DNA of 64,000 nucleotides from Erythrocercus mccallii. Its lineage: Eukaryota > Chordata > Aves > Passeriformes > Dicruridae. The stretch is taken from positions 1 through 64,000 of the forward strand of contig VZRG01002510.1 of NCBI GenBank assembly GCA_013397435.1. Direction: 5' to 3'. Shown here piece by piece: positions 25,142-38,109 of the stretch (positions within the stretch are counted from its first letter, which is position 1; each line of letters begins with the position of its first letter). A program made the position numbers and the translations under genes. The notes beneath the pieces were generated by a model. It was given only the letters and a program-made list of their open reading frames with translations, did not search any database and was not told the origin of the DNA.

Positions 25142-28100
25142 CTAAGCATAAGCTTAACAGTTCTAAATAAGTAAAAAATAATTTAGTTATAAGTCCTTAA
25201 AAATTATTTTCAGCCAATTCTCTAAATAAAAAAAAGAAAAATATTGATGCTAAGCATTGTTTTATCAGCAAGATTAAAACTTACTTACATTCATTTTTTG
25301 CATGGCCTTCTAACTTCTAGAGTAACTCACTACAGTACAATCAACTGGTAAACTTGAAAATTCAGCAACTTATTTTCAGTCTTTCAAATAAACCAAAAGC
25401 CATACCTATCTCTTGGACCAGTGGAAAACACACAATATTAAGACAACAAGCAGTCAAAGATCTGGAAGTGTGTGCATAAACATGAACTGTAATTACTAAC
25501 TATAATAAAATCCTGGTAGATGTTTTGCCCCTACAGCTTGGTTAACATTGTTTCTTAGAAAGGCTCTGTTCCCAGGGGAGCAACAGTAACCTGAACTTTG
25601 TTGTGTGCCTCTCCCCAAAAGGAAGTAAGCTATGGCTATGTAAAAGTTTCAGAGGAGCAACCTTTGCTATCTATGGCAAATCTTTTAGGTTCTTTGCTCC
25701 ATTTTCATCATGTCTGCTCTCTCCGCTCCCTTAAATTTTTAAAAGTATATTTTACCTGTCAATTGTTTCCCGTGATCTGGCTCCACTGGTATAAATTGAA
25801 GGGTTGGTCCTTTACTTTGTCACGCAGGTGGCAGCCAATGATCACTCAGCAATACTCGAGCCCAGAGTGCCCTGGGACCACCCCAGCTGATTACTTCCAT
25901 GGCTGAAAAGGAACCAGTTAGTCTCTTACCTATACTGCTATTATCTACTCTAAACCAAAGTTAATGGATAAAATATTTCCAAACATAATCCTCAACACTC
26001 AATTCATCCCATTCTCTCTCCCCCCCAGGCTCCTAAGTGTGCTGGAGAAAGCCAGAAAAGAAAAAAGGCCTCTGAAGGAGAATCAGATGACAAACAGCAT
26101 TTGCTTTCTGCTAATATAAAGTTTTGATAAAAGTTGCAATGTTAATACTGTATTTAGTAAATAAAACGTCATCTTACATTCTCTTAAGAGCTATGAAGAC
26201 AGACCTCTGTACAGTATCCTGAGAATTTTATTCCTGTGGTAACCCAGATGAAACTCCACATTTGCAGGTTGCCATGCAGCAAAAGCCTCACACAGAATGA
26301 AGGTGCACAAAGGTATTAAGGGCACAACCACAGCTCTCTGCAACACCTGCAGACATAACAATCTGGTACAAATACTAAGAGAGCACATCAGACAACTTTA
26401 ATTACTTAGTAAAAACCACTTATTTCTTTCCTGCACCCTCTTTTGTGCTTCAGTCCAATCCATTACAACAGTATTGTAGTAAGATCTCAGCATGGCTCAC
26501 GATTTTCTTAAGTCTGTCAGAAAAGCTGCCCAGTTTTGCCAATTTACTACAATTTGCCATTCTGGCACAAACTCTGCACAGAACAAAATTTGTCTTAGTT
26601 TCAGAATGATGCTTATTAGTTTTATCATTCATTGAGCTAGGTGAAGTTTCATCTGTTGATTTTAACATCAGTAATATGAGTGCTTTCAACATAACACAAG
26701 TGCAGTTGATACAAGGAAAGTAAAAAGAAGTAGGCTACCAAAAATCTCCAAAACAAAACAGAGGTTCTGCAGTACTTGTTTCATAGGTGTAAATTGTCAA
26801 AGTTTAACTGAGTCAATGCCAGGAACACAGAACAACGATTAAAAGTCAGTTGGAAAGGTTCCTCATCTGTCAACATTACAGAACAGGGTACAGATTTCCC
26901 ATTTAATGTTTGCTGGCCATCAGCTGTACAGAACGGCAACACCCAAGATGCTGATGCAAAACTAAGAAGCTGTAAAACACTGCTCTGCTTCTGACATTCT
27001 GATTAAGACCTCAGAAAGTCAACTTTCATGCAAGCCTTAGTTTTGAGGAAACATGCCTATTCGAACACTGCTTCTAGCACTTTGCCCAAGTAACTTTTAG
27101 TACACTGGTCAGAGGACAGTGGTATCATCTCTAAAGCCTCATTGGTAGAGAAACCTGCATTCTGTCTGACTACTGGAAGCACCAGCCCATGTTCTGGAGT
27201 CTGCCTGACCAATGACTCCCTACCTAGACTTGATCCTGTATAACCCAGACTATTGACAAAAGCTTATTAGTGTTCCATTCAAATGGAAGCCTGCTAGAAC
27301 ACCAGGTTGCCATCAACCTTAGTAAAACAATGTTTTCTTGAGGCTGTTTCATATGGGAGAAGTCATGAACAACTGACAACAGCCAAGGAGCACATGAAGT
27401 GCTGGTGCTGGATTCAAACACCACCAGATTTTGGAATGTTAAAAAATATACATTAAGTTGGCAGCTCCACAGTCATAGTCAAGACAAGTTTGTTCCAAGG
27501 CCTGATACAGATCCAACTCTCTTAGTCTGATTTACCACACCACTGAACATAGTATCTATAGCAGTTCTGTGATGGGAGGCAGTGTCTGAACTGTCACAAA
27601 TCTCACTGAGCTAAAGTTAACTCATCTAAGTTTTGCTGTGAAATTTGTATCTACAAACTGAATTTGTCATGGGTCAGAGCTTTGAGTCAGGTAGTTTCAG
27701 CATTTCTGATTTGTTGCACAATACCTTAAAACTAGACTAACTGTACAGTGGTCTAAAATTCTCATGCTTCTTTTCAGCAGCCTAGATGGAAAAAACCCTT
27801 AATGAATAATTTTTCTCTTATCTCCTTCTCATCTTACCTTCCCCACCTACCCTTGCTGCCACTCCTGTGGGACAGAATATGATTGGCAAGGATTCCCCAG
27901 CACAGATGAAAGAATTAATTTTTCTAAAACCTTACTCATTCATGCATCAGCAGAGTAGTGTCTGTTGGCAAAGAGACTAGCACATTGAAACACAGGGTGG
28001 GTGGTAAAGGAGACTGCCATCAAAGATTTATCTCCTGAATATATTTCAAAGGACATTTTGACTGATAGATACAAACAAGGCACAAACCACCCCCCACCCC

Positions 28101-29640
28101 CCCGACCTGGTTAAGAGAGTCAAAAGACACTACTTGATTAGGAAAGGAAAACCACACTGATGAATGCACTAAGGTCTTGGAAAATGGTATTGGATCTTGG
28201 TATTATGAATTGCGAATTGGTCTAAATCAACTGCTTTTCTGTCACAGGAATTTCTCCACAAAAAAACCTCCTCTGTAACTTAGCTTATAGAAGATAGAAA
28301 CAGCAGCCCCAGAGCAGATATTCATATTACTCAAACAAATTTCCCTGGTCCTCACTGTTATGATCAGGATGGCTTATAGTTAAGACTTTTACAGACACAC
28401 TGAGCAGCTGAAGGTATGAAAGGAAGCTTGTGCCTGCGGAGTATGTCCAAGAAACCCAAGATGGCTGCCAGGCTCTTTGGGACTGGGGCAGGCTCCAGTA
28501 CAGACACACCTGTGGCTGCCTAGTGACTATTTACTAAAGGTAGAATCAACTAGGGCTGCAACAACCCCTACTACAGTTAGCACGACAATAAGCAAGGATC
28601 CATGCCTTCAAACCATGTATCTGAAGAACTTTGTTACTTGAATTAGCCCTCATCAAAAAGGAACGGGATAAATAATGTTTATGCAGTGATTTGGAACAAC
28701 ATCTGTTTCTCCAAGATGGAACAGGTGAATATTTTCTTCCAAGAAAAAAAGATGTTCCTATCAACTCAAGGAGTTAAACAATGAGTGGAAGAACAAGATG
28801 TCAGAAAGCAAGTTCAGACGCATCAAGAGGCTAAAAGCAACTTTGTTGCATAGTTTGAAGGAAGAGCTCCACACATTTCCTTATACTTTGAATGTCTACA
28901 AGCAAGAGGCAAAAAGAGGTCCACAACTTCAACATACAGAATCTAAAGCCACACCCTGGAGATTGTAAGTACTTATTTTTCAGCAACAAAAAAAAAGGCA
29001 AATAACTTTCAGGTACCAATCACTTATTGGTACTTAAATGGATTCCCTAAACCTACTACTATCCCTGGGTTTCTTGATGGTCACCTTTTGTGCAGGCAAT
29101 GCCATCTGGCAGCTGACACACAGTATCTGAGCTCTAGGAAGATTCCCTAGAGGATGAACATTTTCCTTATTTAAACTATAACTTCCGACTGACTTGTTAA
29201 AACAGAGTGACACTTGTGGGAAGTGGCACTGGTAAGATTTAGGTTTCCTTTACAAAAGAATTTGAAGTTCTACCCAAGTAATCTTTGATCCAAATTTAAG
29301 ATTCTCTTTTTGATCTATGATGAAAATAGGGGTAATTCACTGTACAAGGAAGTACCATGATCTACCTTACCTTTCAGTACCAGAATTTGAGTTGCTTAAT
29401 AAAATATAACCATCTCTCTCAAGAATGTACCACTAAAGACAACTTTAGAAAGTCTTCTGAAGAGTTCCTCTGAATGCCCCAAGAATGAATGTTACATATT
29501 TACAGAATGACTTTGAGTACCACAATGGAACAATCATCTATACAGTAAGCACCTGACTCCTAATAGGAGAACTGGCCTTTTATAACTTGAGATTGAATCA
29601 AATGTCCTGAAGAATATTTACCAAACCCCTAAATTCAATC
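25142..29640 (-). other. UBE3A 5' intron segment, nothing recognised
   Basis: Intronic A+T-rich sequence. A C-rich tract lies near 28088-28107. I see no transposon I can name, no RNA gene and no believable exon. Donor-like sites near 27835 and 29365 lack a matching acceptor at a sensible distance. Confidence 0.5.
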
Positions 29641-29649
29641 TTAATTGTC

Positions 29650-30226
29650 ATATGAAGGAGAAGGAAAAGAAGCAAAAGAAGGAAGGAAAAGAAGNNNNNN
29701 NNNNNNNNNNNNNNNNNNNNNNNNNNNNNNNNNNNNNNNNNNNNNNNNNNNNNNNNNNNNNNNNNNNNNNNNNNNNNNNNNNNNNNNNNNNNNNNNNNNN
29801 NNNNNNNNNNNNNNNNNNNNNNNNNNNNNNNNNNNNNNNNNNNNNNNNNNNNNNNNNNNNNNNNNNNNNNNNNNNNNNNNNNNNNNNNNNNNNNNNNNNN
29901 NNNNNNNNNNNNNNNNNNNNNNNNNNNNNNNNNNNNNNNNNNNNNNNNNNNNNNNNNNNNNNNNNNNNNNNNNNNNNNNNNNNNNNNNNNNNNNNNNNNN
30001 NNNNNNNNNNNNNNNNNNNNNNNNNNNNNNNNNNNNNNNNNNNNNNNNNNNNNNNNNNNNNNNNNNNNNNNNNNNNNNNNNNNNNNNNNNNNNNNNNNNN
30101 NNNNNNNNNNNNNNNNNNNNNNNNAAGAAGGAAAAGAAGGAAAAGAAGGAAAAGAAGGAAAAGAAGGAAAAGAAGGAAAAGAAGGAAAAGAAGGAAAAGA
30201 AGGAAAAGAAGGAAAAGAAAAAAGTA
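29650..30226. repeat. 9-bp purine-rich tandem repeat (unit AAAAGAAGG) with gap
   Basis: At least eleven near-perfect copies of a 9-bp purine unit at 30125-30222, plus a degenerate GGA/AAG-rich lead at 29655-29694, surround a run of N. In every frame it translates to simple tripeptides (KKE on plus, FFS/FPS/LFL on minus), which is an artefact and not a protein. It lies in a UBE3A 5' intron. The strand asymmetry (all purine on plus, all pyrimidine on the transcribed minus RNA) means the UBE3A pre-mRNA carries a long pyrimidine tract here. Confidence 0.97.
29695..30124. other. Assembly gap (430 N) inside the tandem repeat
   Basis: 430 consecutive undetermined bases bounded on both sides by the same purine repeat. 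The assembler evidently could not span the array. The true array length is unknown and the N count may be an estimate. Confidence 0.99.
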
Positions 30227-31218
30227 ATGTAATAGGCATGCTTGAGCCTGTATTTCTTCATGAAGCTGGAAATACAAATTACTTTTCTTGCCTTTTCATA
30301 AAAAGCTGTTTTCTTCATCTAATTAGTAGGCAAAATTATTACTGATTCTACAGTAAAATATAACAGCCACTAATACAACCTGATCATATAAACCCTAAAA
30401 AAAAGCCCCAACAAACAGTAGTAAGGCCTCTGTATGAATGTTTTACCACTGCCTGGTAAACCCAGCAATTCAACTAGTAACAACAAATGCAAAATCACAT
30501 TAGTCAGAAAATCAAAAGAACTGGGGTCTATCCTGGAAAATGCCAACCTAAAGTGACTAAAGCAGTCACAAATGATGTACAAATGTACACATGCTCCCAT
30601 GTACTACAAGAAGAATAACAGCTATGACTTATGAAGGGTCCCTGAAAGAGTGTTCAGCTGCATAACGTACTTCACACATCTTCCAAACTTAAACCCAGTT
30701 CTCCAATTATTCAATATTCTTCAAAAGTGTTCCAGAAGTAGTAGAAAAGAGCCACAAAGACAGCATGAAGATAGAAGAAAACGCCTTGTGATTAGACAAT
30801 GAAAAGAGTTCAAGGTTAATCAAGCCTATCAATACAGATACTGGAAGAAACCAAGTCTTCTCATAGCACAAAAAGAATACATAAAGATCTTCTAACTGAA
30901 AGGATACATATAAAATCCCCATGAATAGAAACTGAAGGCTGACAAATTCAAATTAGAGCAGGAACACAAGCATGCAGGATAATGAGAACAATTAACACTT
31001 GAATAAATTATTGGGGATGGGAATCTGAATTTGCTACTATCTTCAAATTAAAGTTAATGCTATTCTGGAATTTACATTTCAGTAAAAACACAAGTTACTG
31101 AGTTTCATAAAGGTAGAATTTTGGATCTCAATACAAAGAGATCAAACATAGATTTACATAAAAGCTCCATCCTACAATATCCATACACTTACTTTGCCTT
31201 GATGTCAGTACTCTCCAC
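30227..31218 (-). other. UBE3A 5' intron segment, nothing recognised
   Basis: About 1 kb of intronic sequence between the tandem array and a solo LTR. No coding, RNA or transposon signal that I can support. Confidence 0.5.
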
Positions 31219-31794
31219 TGTATTGGTTTTGGCTGGAATAGTTAATTTTCTTCATAGTAGCTAGCGTGGGGCTCTGTTTTGGATTTGTGTTAACACAGGG
31301 ATGTCTTTGTTATTGCTGAGCAGTGCTTTCATAGACTCAAGGCCTTTTCTGCTCTTCACCCCACCAGGGAGGAGGCTGGGGGTGCACAGGGAGTGTGGAG
31401 GGTTTGCAGCTCGGACAGCTGACCCCAGCTGACTGTAGAGACATTCCATATTATACGGCACCATGCTCAGTGCATGGTGCACCAAGCTCGGGGAAGAAAA
31501 AGGGGGAATGTTCAGAGTTATGGCATTTGTCTTTCCAAGTCACTGTTACCTGTGATGGAGCCCTGCTTTTCTGGAGATGATAGAATATGTGTCTGTTCAT
31601 GGGAAGTGGTGAATGAATTCCTTGTTCCACTCTGCTTGCGTATGTAGTTTTGCTTTACCTATTAAATTATCTATATCTCAACCCATGAGTTTTCTCACTT
31701 TTACTCCTCTGATTCTCTCCCACATCCCACTGTGTGGGTAGGTGAGAGAGTGGCTGTTTGGTGTTTAGTTGCCAGCTGGGGTTAAACTGCGATA
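31219..31794 (+). mobile_element. Solo LTR of an endogenous retrovirus (same family as 55104-55669)
   Basis: 576 bp starting TGTATTGGTTTTGGCTGG and ending near GGGGTTAAACTGCGATA. It has the same overall layout as the copy at 55104-55669: a 'cagtagct' box near the start, 'gtcactgttacctgtgatgg' in the middle, an ATTAAA polyadenylation-type signal at 31661-31666, and 'attctctccc' near the end. The flanks TCCAC (31214-31218) and TCCAT (31795-31799) look like a 5-bp target duplication with one change. No internal viral genes are adjacent, so it is a recombined solo LTR. It is inserted antisense to UBE3A. Its end is CA-degenerate (ATA), consistent with mutation. Confidence 0.88.
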
Positions 31795-33988
31795 TCCATA
31801 AATCACAGAGTAACAAAAAAATAGCTAATGTTTCCCATTCCCTCCCCTCAGGCCAAAGCTAGAGGCCTGAGCGCTATTGCCACTTTCTACAACTGCCCCT
31901 GCAACTTTGGACTCTAGATTTTGCCTTCAACATCTGGTTTTGGTTTAATATTTCAGTGGGATGATATACGTACTTTGTTCACCTTTGTAAAAGCAGGAGA
32001 GATCCAAAATTATCTTTAGCTTCTGCATTTTACACTTAGACAACAGCTGACTTTTTTTCTTCCACTACACACACCCCTCTGATTTTTTTTGCAGCAGAAC
32101 CATTTGTTTCTATTTCAGTTGTATTCTATCTGTTACTTCAGGCTCTCTCCAAAATGATACACAGTCATGAACAAAAAGCCCTTTCTACACCAGCAGGTAA
32201 AATCCAATTACCCATTTAAACGTCTTTTAGTAACTCTCTTTTTATTGGTTACTCATCACGTTAAGTTATTCTGCAGTCAGATAAGTTTTACAGCTTCGCT
32301 TCAGCTTTATTACTTAAACTTTTATTCTGTCTGTCCTTTTGCTTATGCTCTATTTTGATTTCTTTTGCCACTCATCTCTCATGTTGCCTTCCATTTAAAG
32401 CATCTTTCTGTTCACAAGTTCTTCAGCATCTTTGTTTAAATATAACTGATATTAGAACCAAGCAATCATGCAGTTCTGTAGCACGACATTCAGTTTTTCT
32501 GATGTTCCGTTAGTATTTATTACTCACAGTTTGTGGGGGATTAGAGGGGAATTCTTGATCAATTTACGAAGCACATACCATTACAAAGACTCTATGCATA
32601 CACACAGTGGCAAGCAGTTAAACATCCAGAAGAAAAGCAGCCAGCAGGAACAATGGCAATAAAGAAATAATGGCTTAGGTTTGAAGAAGAGCCATCATAC
32701 ACAGAACTGGTATTGACACTGGAGAGCAAGAAGCAGGTGGGTGGTCCCAGTGGTGCTGTGGGTGCAAAAATGAATATACACTACCTGCCAGATGCCTGCT
32801 ACAGTAAAGGACCAATCTATATAATTCTCTCAGGAACATCTGGATTGTGATAATGTAGCATTGTAGCTTTTTGAGAGACAATTTTTAATTAGTACATACT
32901 ACAGCTAAAGTTTCAGCTTAGAATTAACAGTTTTATTAGAGTCTGTCTATAGTTTTCTATGAAACAGAACTTAAAAAGACAAAACAACTCTTCCACAAAT
33001 TTGAGACTTCTAAACTTTAAGTATATTTCTAAGTTAATTATCTTGAAAAGTCCAGACATAAGTTCATGGCACAGGAAACTCAGATTAGCTGTTACTTAAC
33101 TCTTCCCCACAATTTAAGGTGTTAAAAGAGAAAGTACACACAGCTTAGAAACTGTTGTTGAAATAACTACATACAATCTTGCATATGCATTAACAGACCT
33201 ATTTAATACGGCAGAAAAATTAACTTGGTTGTTTTTCTGAATGCAGTGTTGCTAGAAGTGTCAAAAATTTTCTATGTACCAAATTGCAGAAGTACAGAAC
33301 TTAAAGAGACACTATAAAGTACTTCAGTAATATCAGGTATTACCAGATAACTACACAAGAATTAAGTCATAAAATGGCAATTAAAATAACTACAAGTTCA
33401 AGTTCCAACTCTGCCATAATACATGTACATATTTTTAAGCTGGCTGGACATTTAAAAGCCTAGACAAAAAAGAGATACCATGTGCCATGGGCTTATGTTA
33501 GCACTGCTAATAAAGATTGTATTTTTGTATTTCCTAGCATTCCTATTTGTAAACTTGACTTACACTGATGACTGCATAAATTTTCTGCAAGTTCTGAACT
33601 TATTTTCCAAGTCATATCCTCACTATAAATATGTTCAGTAGAGAATTAAAAAAACCCATACAGCTTTCAGAAACACACCAGTTCTTATCCAATCCATGGA
33701 GAAAGAAATGGATGGTAGTAGCATGGCGATGATGAGCTTGTTAAATCAAAAGAGAATTCATCAATGTTATATCATCAGTATTTATCTTCCCCAAGAAAAA
33801 TCAAATAAGTCAGCTTTCTAGGGAATTATGACTAAGTAATAGATATCATAGTTAAAAAAGGGGAAAAACTGTGTGCTTCTTCCTGAATTAATTTTCAACC
33901 TTTTTTAAATCTCAGCAAAGAAAAATACAATTATTTGCTATTACAATAAGTAGCATACAAATAAATATAAGTGGAAACATAAACATAC
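31795..33988 (-). other. UBE3A 5' intron segment, nothing recognised
   Basis: About 2.2 kb of intronic sequence. No exon, RNA gene or nameable repeat seen. Confidence 0.5.
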
Positions 33989-34056
33989 CATATCTTTCCA
34001 GAGCTGCAGAACCTTGTTCTTTCAAATTCTAAAATCTACTTCTCCAGTTCTTGTAC
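33989..34056 (-). other. UBE3A: Candidate 68-bp UBE3A 5'-UTR exon
   Basis: On the minus strand a good acceptor ('taatgttttgcattatag', AG at 34057-34058) is followed by 68 bp ending GGAAAGATATG and a GTATGT donor. It lies between the promoter island and the initiator exon, on the gene's strand. It would be noncoding with respect to E6-AP. It ends in ATG at the donor, which would open a short upstream frame after splicing to the 25-kb exon. Support is splice-site quality only. No transcript evidence is available here. Confidence 0.45.
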
Positions 34057-34185
34057 CTATAATGCAAAACATTACAATTCAGTTCTTGCATTATGCTCCA
34101 TACCAATCCAAAACTCAATACCACTTCAACACAATACATTCAAAAGTGCCTATTTGATTAGTCACATGTCTGCAACTAAAGGAAA

Positions 34186-34285
34186 CACAGAATCAAGGAG
34201 TATGTCAAGTCAGAAGGGACTTATAAGGATCATCATACGCAACTCTGCACTCCTCACAGGACTACCTATAACTAAACCATATAAA
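34186..34285 (-). repeat. CR1 3'-end relic
   Basis: The plus strand shows the reverse complement of the CR1 terminus: 'cacagaatca' then 'gtcagaagggacttataaggatcatc', a diverged form of the usual ending. It is short and has no coding content. Confidence 0.6.
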
Positions 34286-34749
34286 GCTAAATCACACTTC
34301 TCACAGAAAAGCATAACAGAAAATAATTATTATGTTAGATAAACTATGAAAGCATGAGGTTCATACACACAGTGGTCCCTATTCTTTCCCCTGTAGTGAT
34401 GCAACAGTTTTACAATTCCATTCATCCAGTTCATTACAAATACCAATTTCCTTTCTACTTTCCACACCTAATTTGACCTCTTTTTTCTTTTCTTTAAGAA
34501 CAGGCACTTATAATAATAACAACAACAAAAAATTCACTCAAAAGAAGTCACAGATAGAACAAATCTTTGTTCTGGGTGCATAAAACTGCTGGAGTTCAGT
34601 ATGCTTTTCTATAAATTCATTTTCAGAGAAGTCATAATTAACAAGGGACTAAAACATATTTGAAATATTTTCAAACACCTAAAAGCATAACCAGCTTTGA
34701 GGGAAAAGGTGACAGAAACAGACATATATGCATATAACTGAAGAAAGAC

Positions 34750-34914
34750 ACGGGCTGTGGATTCCCCACCACTGGAGGTGTTCAAGACCAAGCTGGAAGA
34801 GGCTCTCAATAACCTTTCACCTAGTGAAAGGTGTCCCTGCCCATGGAGGAGGTTTGTAACTAGATTTTTCTTTAAGGTTCCCCTACTAACCCAAACTATT
34901 CCGTGATTCTATGA
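34750..34914 (+). repeat. CR1 3'-end fragment, plus orientation
   Basis: Reads as the last ~165 bp of CR1: 'ctgtggattccccaccactggaggtgt' wording (34757 on), 'tcaagaccaagctgga', then 'ttctttaaggttccc' and the terminal 'gtgattctatga' at about 34903-34914. It is 5'-truncated, as expected for CR1. Confidence 0.85.
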
Positions 34915-37900
34915 AATTACTAATTAGTTTACAAAAAGGTTAGTAATTTGGCACAGAATATCACAGTTTCAGTACTGTGAAGATTTAATACATAATTTCT
35001 TGGCTTAAAACGCTATGAAGAACAAACAAATCCAATGCAGTTGATTTAGGCTGATCTCCACTATAGATCAGTGTTCCCACATGGGAAACCCCGATCTAGT
35101 TACCTTAATAGTACATTCAGTTTTATTTTAAAATATGTCAAACCAGCAAGGAATCATTTAGTGTCAGGGGCCAAATTCTGGGAACTCAGGGAACTGAAAT
35201 GGGGTGATCCTGGACCAGTTCTACCATGCTCTAAGCACTAACAATGTGAGCACACTTTTTGCATTTAAAAAATATTAGTTATATAGGGTACCCTCCAAGT
35301 TTCGTGAAAAAAAACTTATTTCAACAAACAATTCTACTAATTATGTAGCTTTCTGTACAGTTAGGATTACTGTGTTAATGATATGCAAATGCATCAATAA
35401 AACTTTACTACCATTCAGGAAAAAAAAGAAAAATTTATCTGAATAACATGAGACAGTAACTGATGATTTTCTTGTTTGCAAGCAGCACTTCCACCCTATA
35501 TCCAGAGCAGAAATCCAAACCACTTTATATTCTACTAAAGAATAATTCTTCATTCACAGTAGTGCCATTAGACAAACTCAGTTAAAAGTACTGTAACAAA
35601 TGCAACCAATATTTTCACACCATGTGTTGCAGGACTTCCAGATTCAATGTATACATTTGCTCCTGTACAAACACAGGGCAGTGTCATCTGTATAAAATTC
35701 TCTCATTCTCCTCTAAGATACAAAAGCACAAATTTTCAGTGTGCACAGAGTAGGAGGACAGCACCAAGTACAGCATGAAGAAGTATTGCAAATATATCTA
35801 CCACGGATCTTATTATTGAATGGGAATAGAGACAAAAAAAACCAACTTATTCCCAACAGAACTGAAGCTATGAAGTAGTGCAGGACCATACAACTGAGAG
35901 AGGAAACAAGATCACAAAGGAGGAGATCTAGACAGGTTATTTGCATAATAACACACAGTAAAAGAATAGCAAATCCAGCAACACAAAAATGAAGTTCCTG
36001 GACTTCCAGTTCTTCTCCTTCAGTCTCTGCCCACCAGTTACAACTAAGGCAGAACAGAGTTCAGCAGTCTACTAAGTCTAAAGTCTACATTTGCTCAAAG
36101 GCTACACGACAACACAAAAGGAAATAAGGCTCTGCAATACTTGTCTAAAAGGAATGAAAATGATTTCACGAAGTCAGATGTACTTCAACAGTCACCCTCA
36201 GTATACTTAATTAGCACTAAGCCACATTTGCCTAAAAAAATGCAAATGACAACGTGACTAAAAGCTTGGCCAACCTTATTGCTTCCACTCCACATAAAAA
36301 AACCCCACTTGATCGATCACATGACCAGAGCCAAAAAAGCTGCTTGTTTACAACTATGTCATACATTTCCAATAAGAAAAGGAGCCTTCAAGGCACATTG
36401 AATTTTATTAATACAGAGAGTAAAGCACTGAATTAACAACACTGTAGCATACAGAATTACAAAATATTTAAGAAATTAATTATAAATCACAAAAAATATT
36501 TTGCCACTCTCATGCCTGGCTTGATAAGAGATATCATGAAATCATCTCTATCAGGTGCTTAGATTATGTATTCCACTTGTCATTTTGAGTTGTTGTGTTT
36601 GTCTGGTTTTATCCAATAACTGTAATACAACAGGAACAGAAGAAAAAACTCTGAGAGCACTACCCTAAAGAAGTAATAGCTAGTATTATAAATTTTCTGA
36701 CACAATTTCAAATATTGAAGTTCAGTTAAGAATAATATTCTTCCACAACTAACATTCTTAACACTATAAACAAAAATCACATTAGCCAAGTAAAAAAACA
36801 AGTATTCACAAACATCCTTCTTTCAATCATATATTCAGGTTATAGGAATTATGCAAATGGAGTATTTTTCACAACCTAACTATGGAAAGGGCTCAATCTC
36901 TGCAAGCAAGAGAATACCAGGGTTTCACAGAAGTCATCCCCTCTTTTGGGAGCTCCCCTTGTCCTTGAAATCTGATGGGATTTGCAGGTTGTGTGGACTC
37001 TTAAGTATATGCATTAGTATTGGCTACAATAAGCAAGTTTTGCTACACCAGCTGAAACACAAGGTGTTGCTACTCGGCCAGTGTACAATAGTATACTTTG
37101 GACTTTCTAAAAATAAATCTGGGTGTACACTCATAGTAAAACACAATATGCATCAGCAAGACTTTGGACATGAGATTTCGCTATGAAAAAACAAGCAATC
37201 ATTATTTGAATATAGCTATACAAATAAGAAAAATGAAATATTGTATTGGAAACAGAAATTCTGAGGTAGTAACAGACCTCTTCAGTATTATCTACCTTTG
37301 CAGAAGTCTTTGATTTCTTTTAAGAAAATGGCAAATACCACATTGTAAAATAAAAGTATTTAAAGCATTAGTTAACAATCATAATGAAAAAGCAAAACTC
37401 GTCTACAACTATGATAGCCTTTCTTGAAGTATTTTGCCTTACGTGCCATTTGAGAAGTTCAGTTCCTTTAAGAGCCACTCCACCACCCTCTAACAGCCCA
37501 AGCCTGCTGACCTGCAGCTGCTCCAGCCTGGGTCCAGGGAGCATACCAGAGCAGGAGTACACAAGCAGTGCCAGAGCCTGGCTGCCTGGACAAGCCTGGT
37601 ATCTCTCGGTGCCTTGCAAGCTTGGCAACACAAGGTAGATCACTCTTGTGCTTCCCCTGCACGCAGCTCCTAAGGGTAAGGGACGGGGTGTCTGTCATCG
37701 TGATCTCATTTCATCAATTTCTTTGGTGTAATTCAATTAGCGTACTTCAACAAAGTATTAAAAAGTCCTAAAAGCTGTCTGCCAAAGGAAGCAAAGAGCA
37801 TGGTCTTCTCTATGGAGAGACGAACAAGCTTCACACCTAGAACTCTAGCTCAGCCAGAAGTCCTGTCACAGTCCTCACAGAACACCAGAATGAAATGCAA

Positions 37901-38109
37901 ACTATGTGGACTAATCATTGCCAGACCATTATGCAACAACCACCAAACCCAAACAGACATTCTGTAATTTTCTGCTTGTGATCCTACTGATCCACAGGCC
38001 ACCAAGACCAAATTTCCTTTGGGTTTCAAATCACTCTTTAGTTTTTGATACTTAAATTTTGTCTTTAGTTGTTTAGGTTACAGCTTTGACATTCTGTCAC
38101 ATGAGGAAG
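34915..38109 (-). other. UBE3A 5' intron segment, nothing recognised
   Basis: About 3.2 kb intronic. A short GC-richer patch at 37475-37640 stands out from its surroundings but has no recognisable identity. Its open frames on both strands are composition effects. Confidence 0.5.

Noticed and set aside
29341..29400. Donor-like site near 29365 as another leader exon
   Set aside because: The only nearby acceptor would make an exon of about 24 nt with a poor pyrimidine tract. Too weak to report.
29650..30226. CRISPR-like array
   Set aside because: The unit is 9 bp with no unique spacers, and the genome is eukaryotic. It is a simple tandem repeat.
29598..30318. Open frames of 190-225 codons through the N gap
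   Set aside because: They consist of X residues and simple tripeptide repeats from a 9-bp tandem array, not a protein.
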